NCBI GenBank assembly: GCA_964617665.1
Contig: CAZUAH010000104.1
Coordinates: 1 to 31,742 of the forward strand
From: JADHUC01 sp964617665
Lineage (GTDB): Bacteria; Planctomycetota; Planctomycetia; Pirellulales; Pirellulaceae
Direction of reading: 5' to 3'
DNA: 31,742 nucleotides
The notes under the pieces are model-generated. The model saw only the letters and a list, made by a program, of their open reading frames with translations, was not told the DNA's origin and made no database searches. The position numbers were made by a program, and so were the translations under genes. Below are positions 1 to 8,547 of this stretch, in pieces. Within the stretch, counting starts at the first letter, position 1; each line of letters starts with the position of its first letter.

Positions 1-1100
1 ATGCGACCGGCCAGGTAAAGCCGATTCGGTCGGTGGAAGTCGGCTGCGTTGTTTCCGGCCCGATCGTCGGCGAAATCGCCAACTTTAACGATGTCGTGCA
101 GGCTGGCGACCTGTTGGCGAGGATTGACCCACGTCGCTATGAGGCGACTAAGAAAAGCGCACTGGCTCGTCTGAAGAGCGCCGAAGCCGAAATCAAACGC
201 GTCGAGGCAATGCTGCAGAAGGCCACGAACGACGAAGACCGCGCGTTGAAGCTCCAAGCCAAGAACAAGGATTTCATCTCGGATGCCGAATTGGATCTAC
301 TGAAGTACAACCGCATCTCTCTCGAAGCACAGTTGGACGTGGCGAATGCTTCTATCGATCAGGCGCAGGCAAGTCTGCAGGACGCGGAGACGAATCTCGA
401 GTACTGCGAAATCACGGCGCCGGAACCCGGCAGGATTATTGATCGAAAAATCGAACCGGGCCAGTCGCTGGCCGCTTCGTTCCAGACCCCACAACTGTTC
501 ATCGTGGCGCCCGACATGGAGAAGGAGATGCACATCCATGCGGCAATTGACGAAACCGACATCGGCCTGGTCCGCGAGGCCAAGGATCGCGATCTGCCGG
601 TTCAGTTCACGGTGGACGGCTACCCGGACGATCTGTTCGAAGGCACGATCAAGGAGATTCGCTTCAGTTCGACGTCCATGCAGAACGTTGTGACCTACCC
701 TGTGATCGTCAGTGCCGCGAATCCCGATCTGAAACTGCTGCCAGGAATGACCGCAAGTATCTCATTCACAGTTGACGAGCGCAAAGGCGTGATCAAGATT
801 CCCAACGCCGCTCTTCGCTTTTATCCCGAGGTTCAGTACGTCCGCCAGGAGGATCGCAAGCTGCTGGAAGGGGCGAATAAAGACAAGGATGATGAAGACG
901 AGTCAGACGATGTGATACTCTCGGCCGAAGAGAAGGCGGAAGCTCGCCGCAAGCGGAAGCAACGCCACGTCTGGGTCGTGGATGGCGAGTTTCTCAGGGC
1001 GATCGAGATAGAGGTGGGACTGATCGACAACCGTTTTACCGAATTGGAGTCAGGCGAGTTGAAGGAAGGCCAGAAACTGGTCACCCGCAAGGAGAATTAG
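1..1100 (+). CDS. HlyD/MacA-family periplasmic adaptor subunit (5' partial)
   Basis: Periplasmic adaptor (membrane fusion protein) that links an inner-membrane pump to an outer-membrane channel. The reading frame is open from the left edge, so the true start and membrane anchor lie outside the window; the first visible residues (ATGQVKPIRSVEVG) are the typical biotinyl-lipoyl entry of this family. A long alpha-helical hairpin with heptad-like Ala/Glu/Lys composition follows at about residues 45-130 of the visible part, then the second lipoyl half (ITAPEPGRIIDRKIEPGQ) and a beta-barrel region. About residues 285-320 form a highly charged insert, acidic then basic, before the C-terminal domain. 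It lies 121 bases before a MacB-type permease on the same strand, which supports a MacAB-like tripartite exporter. The substrate cannot be read from the sequence. Confidence 0.9.
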   Translation, partial: ATGQVKPIRSVEVGCVVSGPIVGEIANFNDVVQAGDLLARIDPRRYEATKKSALARLKSAEAEIKRVEAMLQKATNDEDRALKLQAKNKDFISDAELDLLKYNRISLEAQLDVANASIDQAQASLQDAETNLEYCEITAPEPGRIIDRKIEPGQSLAASFQTPQLFIVAPDMEKEMHIHAAIDETDIGLVREAKDRDLPVQFTVDGYPDDLFEGTIKEIRFSSTSMQNVVTYPVIVSAANPDLKLLPGMTASISFTVDERKGVIKIPNAALRFYPEVQYVRQEDRKLLEGANKDKDDEDESDDVILSAEEKAEARRKRKQRHVWVVDGEFLRAIEIEVGLIDNRFTELESGELKEGQKLVTRKEN

Positions 1101-1221
1101 TGCGTCGTCAAGGCTAGGGATTGGAAATCTAGGCCGTAACGGAAGTCGCCAAGACTTTCGGTGATCCTCGGTTCTGCCGGTCACTCGCATGTAAAACAAA
1201 TAACGACTTGGGCTGTAACGT

Positions 1222-2463
1222 ATGGGCCTATTGCTAACGATTCGCATCGCTATGCGAGCGCTCAAAAAGAACAAGATGCGTGCCGGATTGACGATTCTGG
1301 GCGTCGTCATAGGCATCGCGGCGGTCACGACGATGGTTTCGATCGGGCAAAGCGCCAGCCAGCTAGTACAAAGTCAGTTCGAATTGCTGGGGACAAACGT
1401 GATCGTCGTGATGCCCGGCAGCCACCGGTCGCGTGGTGTCCGGCAAGGTACTCGGCCAACGCTCACAGCCAAAGACTCAGAAGCGATCGGGCGGCAGTGC
1501 CCATCCGTCTTAGCATCCACGCCATTGGTCGGCACAGGCGGGCAAGTGATTTACGGCAACGCCAACTGGAATCCCAGCGAGATGCACGGAGTGGGACTTG
1601 ACTATCTGACCGTACGGAACTGGCCGCTGCGGCATGGCGGCTTCTTCACGGAGGGCGACATTAGGTCGGCATCAAAAGTGTGCGTGATCGGCCACACGCT
1701 CGTGGCGAAGCTGTTTCAGACAACAAACCCGCTGGGCGCGAGCATTCGCGTCAGAAACGTCCCGTTTCGCGTCATTGGCATCCTCGAGCCGAAAGGCGCC
1801 AACATGGTGGGCCAGGACCAAGACAACATCATCCTGATGCCTTACACAACCGTGCGCAAGCGTCTACATGGCTCTGGGTTCGATAACGTACACGCTATTC
1901 TCGTGTCCGCAAAGTCGATCACGGCCATGCGCGATGCGGAGAATGACATCCGACAGTTGCTGCTCGAACGGCACCGTATCAGCCCCGGCGAACCTGCCGA
2001 CTTCGAGGTGCAAAACACGGATGAAATCGCACAGGTCCTGGGGATGATTACCGGCACACTGACGGCAATGCTGTCGTCGATTGCGGGTATCTCGTTGCTG
2101 GTCGGCGGCGTGGGCATCATGAATATCATGCTGGTGTCTGTCACCGAGCGGACCCGAGAGATAGGAATCCGCATGGCGGTCGGTGCGCGCCCTCGCGATA
2201 TCCTTCGTCAATTCCTGGTCGAGGCAATTCTGCTGTCCTGCATCGGTGGCGTAATCGGATTTGGGCTGGGCGTCGGCGCGTCCACGGGCGCGACGGCGAT
2301 TATCAACTCACTGACCAGCGGAACCCAATGGCCAGTAGTTATTTCGATCCCCGCGGCGATCATCGCCTTTGTCTTCGCATCGGGCGTGGGCATCTTCTTC
2401 GGATACTATCCAGCCCGACGCGCTAGCCGCTTGGATCCAATCGAAGCTCTGCGATACGAGTGA
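1222..2463 (+). CDS. MacB-type ABC transporter permease (FtsX/MacB_PCD)
   Basis: Inner-membrane permease of a MacB/LolC-like ABC exporter. The 413-residue protein has one N-terminal membrane helix (about 21-42), a large periplasmic MacB_PCD-like domain (about 45-265), then three membrane helices (about 280-302, 325-350 and 370-395). The FtsX-domain signature is clear: GGVGIMNIMLVSVTERTREI followed by GIRMAVGARPRDI, and the end PARRASRLDPIEALRYE is the standard C-terminus of the family. There is no fused nucleotide-binding domain, unlike E. coli MacB, and none is encoded between the adaptor and this gene, so the ATPase must come from elsewhere, possibly upstream of the window. The ATG at 1222 starts a normal basic N-terminus but has no strong Shine-Dalgarno sequence. 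Confidence 0.9.
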   Translation: MGLLLTIRIAMRALKKNKMRAGLTILGVVIGIAAVTTMVSIGQSASQLVQSQFELLGTNVIVVMPGSHRSRGVRQGTRPTLTAKDSEAIGRQCPSVLASTPLVGTGGQVIYGNANWNPSEMHGVGLDYLTVRNWPLRHGGFFTEGDIRSASKVCVIGHTLVAKLFQTTNPLGASIRVRNVPFRVIGILEPKGANMVGQDQDNIILMPYTTVRKRLHGSGFDNVHAILVSAKSITAMRDAENDIRQLLLERHRISPGEPADFEVQNTDEIAQVLGMITGTLTAMLSSIAGISLLVGGVGIMNIMLVSVTERTREIGIRMAVGARPRDILRQFLVEAILLSCIGGVIGFGLGVGASTGATAIINSLTSGTQWPVVISIPAAIIAFVFASGVGIFFGYYPARRASRLDPIEALRYE

Positions 2464-2500
2464 CCGACGATTCCAGGGAGCCGACCGTCGCGATCCTGTG

Positions 2501-5500
2501 TCAATTCAGAGCATCTGTCTCAAGAAGATCCGGTAACAGTCCGCGAGACGCATCAGCGTCGGCGTACGGACCGTCGTTCAACGCCATATCGGCCAATGTC
2601 TCGGAATGGCTTGCCGACCGCGCTGTCTGTCGGCTCTGTCCAAGGGAGCGACCGTACGCTGCGTAGAACTGATCGATGGCGGTTGTCGGCAATGGTACCC
2701 GGTCTCGCTCCAGCGTTGGCAGATGCGGCAAAAGCGCGGGCATCGAGATGGATGGCGATACGATCGGTGCTGAACGGCCGATTCTCGGCGGAATGCCCGG
2801 CAAGAACGGGGCCGCGGCTTCACCTTCGCCTTCCGAGGCCCTTTCTATGGAATTCAGACAGGCGATGACTGACAGCACATCCATGGGAGCCAGAGAATTG
2901 TCGCCGGTCACGTCCAGGAACGGTGCGGGCGTTTCGTCGCTCTGGTGGACAGACGGCAGTGTGCGTATTCCGCCGCGATTGATGTCGACGATCAGCAGCA
3001 ACACGTCTAGAGATGTGACGTGCCCATCATCGTTCACGTCTTCGTGCAGGGCGGGATTCCGCCAAGGAGTCGAGTCGTATATGGTGACGGGATAGTCCTC
3101 GACTTCCCCATCTTCGACGACGCCGGTCGGCTGCGAAACGCGAGAGTCGGTGCTGAGACGAAAGCGAGCGACGGTATCGCGAGAGGCCCGGTCAGGAACG
3201 GCTGGAAAGACCAACGTCGCCACGCCGTCCTCGACACCGTCGGGAACGGCGACCGAGGCTCGTTCACTGCCGTTATCGAACACGCCGTCCCCGTTGTAGT
3301 CGATCCAACCGTAGAGACTGGCGACGTTGCCCGTGGTATTGGTGACCGTCACGCTGACCAAAGGCACGTTGTCAACCTGCAAGGCAAGTGCCGTTGACGG
3401 ATTAGCAATACCATCTTCGTCATCGCCTGACAGATCATCCACATCGTCACCGTCCACATTCGCACCCTGCCAAGCGTCGCGTTCTCCGTCGACGCCGCTC
3501 CCCATCATCAGCCCGGGCACGATCATGTGCCGCGGACCGTCGTCGGTCAACAACGAATTGTAGTTTCCAGGCCCTGTTCCGGATGCCGCATCCGGAGCGT
3601 CGCCGAAGTCTACAGCCGGACCAAACACGTACGAGGCCCCGGAATCATGACCGCCATCGCTGTCTCTAGGTGCTCCGATGGCAACCGTGTCGCCGCTAAC
3701 AGCGACTTCGCATCCAAAACAGTCGACCGCATTCGGTTCGTCTAATTCGAGTTCCTGGTACTGGTTCCACTCGGCCCCGCGTCGCACAAACACGTGAGCG
3801 GATCCGGTGAGCGAGCCAATTACGGCGATTTCCCCACTGACGGAGACCGACCCACCGAATCGTTGCTGGTGTGCGGGATCGGCGCGGGTAAGCTTCTGCT
3901 GCTGGCTCCACGTATCTCCGTTCCGCGCGAACACATACGCCGCGCCGGCGTCGCCAGGATGTCCGTCCGCTAAGACAGCTCCGACGATTACTGTATCGCC
4001 GCTGATCGACACAGAATAACCAAAATAGTCGCCATTCGCGGCATCGGACGCAGTGAGCTTGTGCCGTTGACTCCAAGTCGCGTCTTCCAGCCCAAACACG
4101 TACGCGGCGCCCGAATTGCTGGCGATTTCGTCGTTCCCGGTTGCGGTAACGATGATCGTGTCACCATCGATTGCTACTTCCCTGCCGAAAACATCACCAC
4201 TTGCGGCGTCAGCGGCAGTGAGCTTCTGCCGCTCGATCCACGTGTCTCCGCTGCGCGAGAAAACGTAGGCGGCTCCCGAGTGAGGTCCTCCGCCATCAGT
4301 TCCAGTCGCCCCGACGACAATCGTGTTTCCATCGATCGATACCGATCGCCCGAAGGAAGCTCCGGCGGCGGCATCAGAGGCAGTCAGCTTCTGCTGCTGG
4401 CTCCAGGTTCCAGCGATGCTGGTGAAAACATACACAGATCCCGACGCCGCCCCCCCGCCATCACTCGTGTATGCCCCGACGACGATCGTACCTCCATCGA
4501 TCGACACCGAACTGCCAAACCAGTCGCCACTGTCGGCGTCCTGGGCGGTAAGCGTCGCTTGGTATTGCCAAGTATCATCACTACGATCATCGGGTGTCCC
4601 GTTCCGCTGTCGCAGGTACACAAACGCCGCTCCGGCGCCATAGAGAAAGTCGCGGCCCCGATGCGGCGCTCCGATCACCACGTAGTCACCGTCGACCGCG
4701 ACGGACGTTCCGAAGCGATCCTCGGGTACGCCGAAGGGCCCAAATTCAGGAGCGATCGAAAGATCTGTAGTCGATTGCGTCCATGCCGCACCGTTGCGAC
4801 CATACCCGTAGGCGGCTCCAGAGAAAGGGCCGCCACTGCCATTGCCATACGCCCCGACTACGATTGTGTCACCGCTGACCGCCACAGATTTGCCGAAGTT
4901 CGCATGGTCTGTCAGAGCGGCGTTGTGCAGCTTCTCTTGCTGGCTCCAATGCTTCACACTCCGGGTGAAAACGTAAGCGGATCCCGACGACCAGCCGCCA
5001 TCGTCGTCCCAGGGCGCCCCAACAACGATCGTGTCTCCGTCGACCATCAGCGAATGGCCGAAACAGTCTCCGCTTTCAGCGTCATTGGCGGTGAGTTTCT
5101 GCTGTTCGTTCCAACCGCTTTGGCTACGTGTGAAGACATAGGCGGCACCGGCGTAGTAGTCATCTCCATGTGACCCGACGACGATCGTGTCTTCGCTGAT
5201 CGCCGCCGACTGACCAAAATGGCCCCAACTTGCAGCATCGTTGGCGACGAGCTTTTGCCACTGACTCCAGCCGCTTTCGTTCCGCGTGAAGACATAGGCG
5301 GACCCCGTGTACTCGTCATCTCCGTACGCTCCGACGACAGCAGTGTCTCCGCTGATCGAAACCGACCAGCCGAGATAGTCGTTATCGCGAGCATCGGCGG
5401 CAATGAGTTTCTGCTGTTCAGTCCAAACGCCTTCGTTCCGCGTGAAGACGTACGCGGCTCCCGACCGCGAACCGCCATCGTCGTCCCCGTACGCCCCAAC

Positions 5501-6091
5501 AACAATGGTGTCGCCGTCGATCGACACGGAACCACCGAAATAGTCATCGTGTTCGGCATCTTCTGCGATCAGTATCTGCTGCTGACTCCAGCCGCTTTCG
5601 TTCCGCGCAAATACATATGCAGAACCCGCGTTGCCGTCACCCGTGTTCGCTCCCACGACGATCGTGTGTCCGCTAATCGACACGGAGTGACCAAACCCAC
5701 CATCTGGCTCCGCGCCCGCGAGTATCTCCGTCAGGTCCCACGTGTCGTCGCTGACGTCGCCTAGGGTCCCCACGCTGTCCCGCAGGTACACGTACGCCGC
5801 CCCACCCGGATTGCCATCGTGCGAAGCGTAGGGCGCGCCCACCACAAGGTAGTCGCCTTCGGCTGCGACGGATGAACCGGCCTGATCGCCCTGAGTGTCA
5901 AACCCGTAGGCGTAGAGTTTGCTCTCCACGGCGAACATCGGCACAGGCGGAACCACGTCGCCTGCTTCTCCGCTTGCCCCGTGCAGTTGATTGACGTCCG
6001 GAATCTGCGGGATGGCGGAAGTCAGCATCCACCGTGGCTCCAACGATTCAACCGATAACCGACGCCACCTGCTTGAGTTCTTTCTTGCCAT
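2501..6091 (-). CDS. Giant secreted FG-GAP repeat / GEVED / dockerin protein
   Basis: Predicted extracellular or surface protein of 1196 residues. The N-terminus is basic and carries LEPRWMLTS at residues 17-25, the leader motif of many very large planctomycete secreted proteins. Residues about 70-830 are 14 FG-GAP-like repeats of 46-65 residues with the core FG-S-V-DGDTIVVGA...GAAYVF and a tail like W-QQKLTA-DA. Next comes an acidic GEVED-type region (about 830-1000; VVEDGEVEDYPVT) and a dockerin-like pair of calcium loops (DVNDDGHVTSLDV and DVTGDNSLAPMDV, about 1010-1085), then a low-complexity tail. FG-GAP repeats normally build seven-bladed propellers; function and ligand are unknown. The frame stays open to 6163, but the ATG at 6091 is preferred because it puts the leader at the N-terminus and has a purine-rich AAAGGGTG upstream. 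It converges on the permease gene with a 37-base gap. Confidence 0.88.
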   Translation of the reverse strand: MARKNSSRWRRLSVESLEPRWMLTSAIPQIPDVNQLHGASGEAGDVVPPVPMFAVESKLYAYGFDTQGDQAGSSVAAEGDYLVVGAPYASHDGNPGGAAYVYLRDSVGTLGDVSDDTWDLTEILAGAEPDGGFGHSVSISGHTIVVGANTGDGNAGSAYVFARNESGWSQQQILIAEDAEHDDYFGGSVSIDGDTIVVGAYGDDDGGSRSGAAYVFTRNEGVWTEQQKLIAADARDNDYLGWSVSISGDTAVVGAYGDDEYTGSAYVFTRNESGWSQWQKLVANDAASWGHFGQSAAISEDTIVVGSHGDDYYAGAAYVFTRSQSGWNEQQKLTANDAESGDCFGHSLMVDGDTIVVGAPWDDDGGWSSGSAYVFTRSVKHWSQQEKLHNAALTDHANFGKSVAVSGDTIVVGAYGNGSGGPFSGAAYGYGRNGAAWTQSTTDLSIAPEFGPFGVPEDRFGTSVAVDGDYVVIGAPHRGRDFLYGAGAAFVYLRQRNGTPDDRSDDTWQYQATLTAQDADSGDWFGSSVSIDGGTIVVGAYTSDGGGAASGSVYVFTSIAGTWSQQQKLTASDAAAGASFGRSVSIDGNTIVVGATGTDGGGPHSGAAYVFSRSGDTWIERQKLTAADAASGDVFGREVAIDGDTIIVTATGNDEIASNSGAAYVFGLEDATWSQRHKLTASDAANGDYFGYSVSISGDTVIVGAVLADGHPGDAGAAYVFARNGDTWSQQQKLTRADPAHQQRFGGSVSVSGEIAVIGSLTGSAHVFVRRGAEWNQYQELELDEPNAVDCFGCEVAVSGDTVAIGAPRDSDGGHDSGASYVFGPAVDFGDAPDAASGTGPGNYNSLLTDDGPRHMIVPGLMMGSGVDGERDAWQGANVDGDDVDDLSGDDEDGIANPSTALALQVDNVPLVSVTVTNTTGNVASLYGWIDYNGDGVFDNGSERASVAVPDGVEDGVATLVFPAVPDRASRDTVARFRLSTDSRVSQPTGVVEDGEVEDYPVTIYDSTPWRNPALHEDVNDDGHVTSLDVLLLIVDINRGGIRTLPSVHQSDETPAPFLDVTGDNSLAPMDVLSVIACLNSIERASEGEGEAAAPFLPGIPPRIGRSAPIVSPSISMPALLPHLPTLERDRVPLPTTAIDQFYAAYGRSLGQSRQTARSASHSETLADMALNDGPYADADASRGLLPDLLETDALN
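3600..5880 (-). repeat. Fourteen FG-GAP coding repeats in two sets of seven
   Basis: In-frame tandem coding repeats of about 140-195 bases inside the giant secreted protein. Blades 1 and 8 both have GDY in place of GDT, VYLR in place of VFTR, and an insert ending SDDTW that the other twelve lack. This splits the array into two seven-repeat halves, about 5880-4716 and 4715-3600. Repeats 7 and 14 are each the last of their half and have divergent tails. Confidence 0.8.
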
Positions 6092-6203
6092 GCGCGATCG
6101 GCACCCTTTGCGGGTTGGGAAACGGAGGCCTGCTTGCCATTTGGCTCCCCGAGACCGACCCAACTACTGTCTGCCTGGGGGACCGATTGGATCTATGGAT
6201 GCC

Positions 6204-6209
6204 ATTATA
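6204..6209 (-). promoter_or_regulatory. Candidate -10 element for the giant secreted protein
   Basis: A perfect TATAAT on the minus strand, about 115 bases upstream of the chosen ATG at 6091. No good -35 hexamer lies 16-18 bases upstream, so this is tentative. Confidence 0.35.
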
Positions 6210-6375
6210 CACAGAAACTCGCCGAGCCCCATAGTTGCTACGGTCTGCTCCTGGCTCTGTGGACGCAGGCAGAAAGCCGCTGCAAAACGCAAGAGACGCT
6301 GTGGAAAAGGAGGACAACCGACGGCTGGCGGGACCTAGGAGCCTCCCCGACAGGCTTGGCCGAATCGAGTTCACA

Positions 6376-6520
6376 TACGTTACGGACTGGACGTTCGTCT
6401 CAGGTTGCTCTCCACCCTTCCCCACGGAAACGCAGTTACCACTGTCGACTACAGGCCGGTAACGTTAGCCTGAGAGGGACTTCCACCCTCCTGATCAAAC
6501 GCCCTTGCAGGCACACTAAC
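6376..6520. repeat. Hairpin-rich intergenic element, probably a dispersed repeat
   Basis: Gene-free stretch with closely packed inverted repeats. GTTACC (6435-6440) pairs with GGTAAC (6458-6463) around an inner CTGT/ACAG; GAGGG (6474-6478) pairs with CCCTC (6486-6490); GCC pairs with GGC around 6501-6512. The layout (a TTACC...GGTAA hairpin, then GGGACTTCCACCC, then a CGCCCTT...GGC arm and CAC) resembles an intergenic sequence I recall from many environmental bacteria, where it yields spurious short protein predictions. That resemblance is from memory and unverified. The rest of the 6164-6796 spacer holds only the promoter elements listed separately. Confidence 0.4.
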
Positions 6521-6695
6521 TGTCGTTCCATAAACGACTTAGGTTCGGTCGGCGGCATGGTGTGGGCCCTGCCACCACAGAACGGCTGTATTGGCAATTC
6601 CGGATCATCGCCGAATCGTCAGGTACCGTAGAACGTCAATTTTTCGGATTCCTCCAAATTCCCCGGAATAATGATTCTCGCATTACGAAAAGTAC

Positions 6696-6731
6696 TATAA
6701 TTGGTTCACTTACGCGCGATATGTGCGCGCG
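6696..6731 (+). promoter_or_regulatory. Candidate promoter with downstream operator-like dyad
   Basis: A perfect TATAAT at 6696-6701 lies 95 bases upstream of the ATG at 6797; no clear -35 is visible. Just after the expected start point, ACGCGC (6712-6717) and GCGCGT (6726-6731) form an inverted repeat that could be an operator or a short 5' hairpin. Confidence 0.4.
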
Positions 6732-6796
6732 TGGCAGGAGTGCCTGCAGCGGTCACTTGTTCAACATTTTCGGACCACATCAAGGAGGCCCGACCG

Positions 6797-8458
6797 ATGG
6801 AAAAGATCAAGCATCAAGTCGCTATCGCTCGACGACGAATGGTGACCGGGAAGTTCCTCACGGTTATCGCGTGGTCCATGTTCGCCGTCCTACTTATCGC
6901 AGTAATTGGATTGGCGATTCCCAAAATTTGGGTACTGAATGTTGATCCTGTAGCCTGGATGTGGAGTTGGATCGGCGGTGCGGTCGGAGTCGGCCTACTG
7001 ATCGCAATTGTCTGGACATATGTGGTCCGCAACAATGCTGTCGAGGCGGCCATTGAAATCGATCGGCGCTTCCATTTAAAAGAACGGGTTTCTAGTGCTC
7101 TATCCCTCGCCCCAGGCGAAGCGGAAAGCGAAGTTGGCCAAGCGTTGGTCCAGGACGCGGTTCGCCGGGTAGAACGAATCGACGTGCGAGAGCATTTCCC
7201 CGTCACGGTGAACTGGCGTGCCCTTTTGCCGCTGGTTCCGGCTATCGCCATTGGTATCCTGTGCACTGGTCTAATTCCGGACGCCACACCGAAGAAAGAG
7301 GCGCAAGCCGCCACCAGTGCGGCGCTGGAGAAGAAACGAGTCGAGAAGTCTGCCAAGAAGCTGAAGGAACGGCTGGCAAATGCCAAGAAGAAGGCTGAAG
7401 AAAAGGGTTTGGAAAACACCGACGCGTTGCTGAAGGAGTTGCAGAAGGGTATCGACGACCTAGCCAATAAGGGCGATGTTGATCGCAAGAAAGCCATGGT
7501 GAAGATCAACAACATGGCCAAGGACTTGAAGGAACGGCGTGAAAAGTTGGGCGGTGCTGAAAAGATGCGCGAACAGTTGAGCGGGCTCAAGAACATGAAG
7601 CAGGGGCCGGCCGACAAGATGGCTCAAGCAATGAAAGATGGTGACTTCCAGAAGGCGCTGAACGAATTGAAAGACCTTCAGGAGAAGATAAAGAACAACA
7701 AGTTGTCGGATGAGGAAAAGCAGCAGTTGGCCAAGCAACTTGATCAGATGAAGAACAAGTTGAAGGAGATGGTCGATGCACACCAGCAGGCCAAACGAGA
7801 TCTGGAAAAGGCAGTCGAAGACCGGACGAAAGCTGGTGATCTGGATGGTGCCGGTAAGCTCCAGCGACAACTCGATCAGCTGAACTCGATGAACGACCAG
7901 ATGAGCCAAATGCAGCAGATGGCCAATAGCCTTAGTCAGTGCAGCCAGTGCCTGAGCAAGGGTGATACCCAGACCGCCGCATCACAGATGAACGAATTGG
8001 CTCAGCAACTTCAGGATATGCAGGATCAGCTAGACGAGTTGGAGACGTTGAGCGAAGTGATGGACGAAATCGCCATGTGCAAGGACATGATGAATTGCGG
8101 GATGTGCAATGGCGAAGGCTGTCAGGGCTGCATGGGGCAATGGGGACAGGGCAACGGCATGGGGGAGCAACCCGGAATGGGCTTGGGTGAAGGCAAGGGA
8201 ATGGGCGCGCGTCCCGAGGAAGCGACCGACACGAACTTCTACGAATCCCAGGTACGCGGAAAGGTGCAGGGGGGCGAAGCGGTTCGTACGGGCTCGGCGG
8301 CTGGGCCTAATCGAGCAGGTCGCTCCTTCGAGGATGTGAAAGAGCAGATCACGAGCGAGTTGAGCGAGGATGCGGAACCGCTGGTAGACGTTCGACTGCC
8401 GCGCAAAGAGCGCGACCATGCCAAAGAGTACTTCCAGCGATACAACGAAGGCAAGTAG
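6797..8458 (+). CDS. Membrane-anchored coiled-coil protein with a DnaJ-like cysteine motif
   Basis: A 553-residue membrane protein of unrecognised function. Two hydrophobic segments (about 20-42 and 54-77) are followed by a conserved-looking soluble stretch (EAAIEIDRRFHLKERVSSAL) and a third membrane segment (about 143-163). Residues about 175-425 are Lys/Glu/Gln-rich and strongly predicted by eye to be coiled coil. A cysteine cluster at about 426-447 contains CGMCNGEGCQGC, an exact CxxCxGxG zinc-finger signature as in DnaJ, and is followed by a Gly/Met-rich linker and a charged C-terminus. In planctomycetes such proteins often sit beside MoxR/DUF58/BatA-type genes, but none is here. The start is set by an ideal AAGGAGG at 6782-6788, eight bases before the ATG. 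The gene appears to be monocistronic. Confidence 0.8.
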   Translation: MEKIKHQVAIARRRMVTGKFLTVIAWSMFAVLLIAVIGLAIPKIWVLNVDPVAWMWSWIGGAVGVGLLIAIVWTYVVRNNAVEAAIEIDRRFHLKERVSSALSLAPGEAESEVGQALVQDAVRRVERIDVREHFPVTVNWRALLPLVPAIAIGILCTGLIPDATPKKEAQAATSAALEKKRVEKSAKKLKERLANAKKKAEEKGLENTDALLKELQKGIDDLANKGDVDRKKAMVKINNMAKDLKERREKLGGAEKMREQLSGLKNMKQGPADKMAQAMKDGDFQKALNELKDLQEKIKNNKLSDEEKQQLAKQLDQMKNKLKEMVDAHQQAKRDLEKAVEDRTKAGDLDGAGKLQRQLDQLNSMNDQMSQMQQMANSLSQCSQCLSKGDTQTAASQMNELAQQLQDMQDQLDELETLSEVMDEIAMCKDMMNCGMCNGEGCQGCMGQWGQGNGMGEQPGMGLGEGKGMGARPEEATDTNFYESQVRGKVQGGEAVRTGSAAGPNRAGRSFEDVKEQITSELSEDAEPLVDVRLPRKERDHAKEYFQRYNEGK

Positions 8459-8485
8459 AGCCAGGCAGAGTGAATTGGAACACAC

Positions 8486-8519
8486 AACGCCCCGGCTTCC
8501 TCGGAGAAGCCGGGGCGTT
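8486..8519. terminator. Strong, probably bidirectional, rho-independent terminator
   Basis: A perfect 14-bp stem, AACGCCCCGGCTTC (8486-8499) with its complement at 8506-8519, and a 6-base loop. Its ends are AA and TT, with T-rich TTCTATTT on the plus side. It lies between two convergent genes (ends at 8458 and 8548) and can serve both. Confidence 0.88.
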
Positions 8520-8547
8520 CTATTTGAGTCGCTCTCCGGCTAGACTC

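Noticed and set aside
4061..5173. A 370-codon plus-strand open frame inside the FG-GAP region
   Set aside because: It is antisense to the tandem FG-GAP repeats; its own apparent repeats mirror the opposite strand and its composition is not protein-like.
3600..5880. Possible CRISPR-like array from regularly spaced repeats
   Set aside because: The repeats are 140-195 bases, in frame, and encode FG-GAP blades; no short identical repeats with unique spacers occur.
6814..7617. A 267-codon minus-strand open frame within the coiled-coil gene
   Set aside because: Ser/Phe-rich mirror of Lys/Glu-rich codons; the sense gene has an ideal ribosome site.
8486..8519. Long hairpin as an insertion-sequence end or attachment site
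   Set aside because: A G/C-rich stem with T-tail between convergent genes is fully explained as a terminator.
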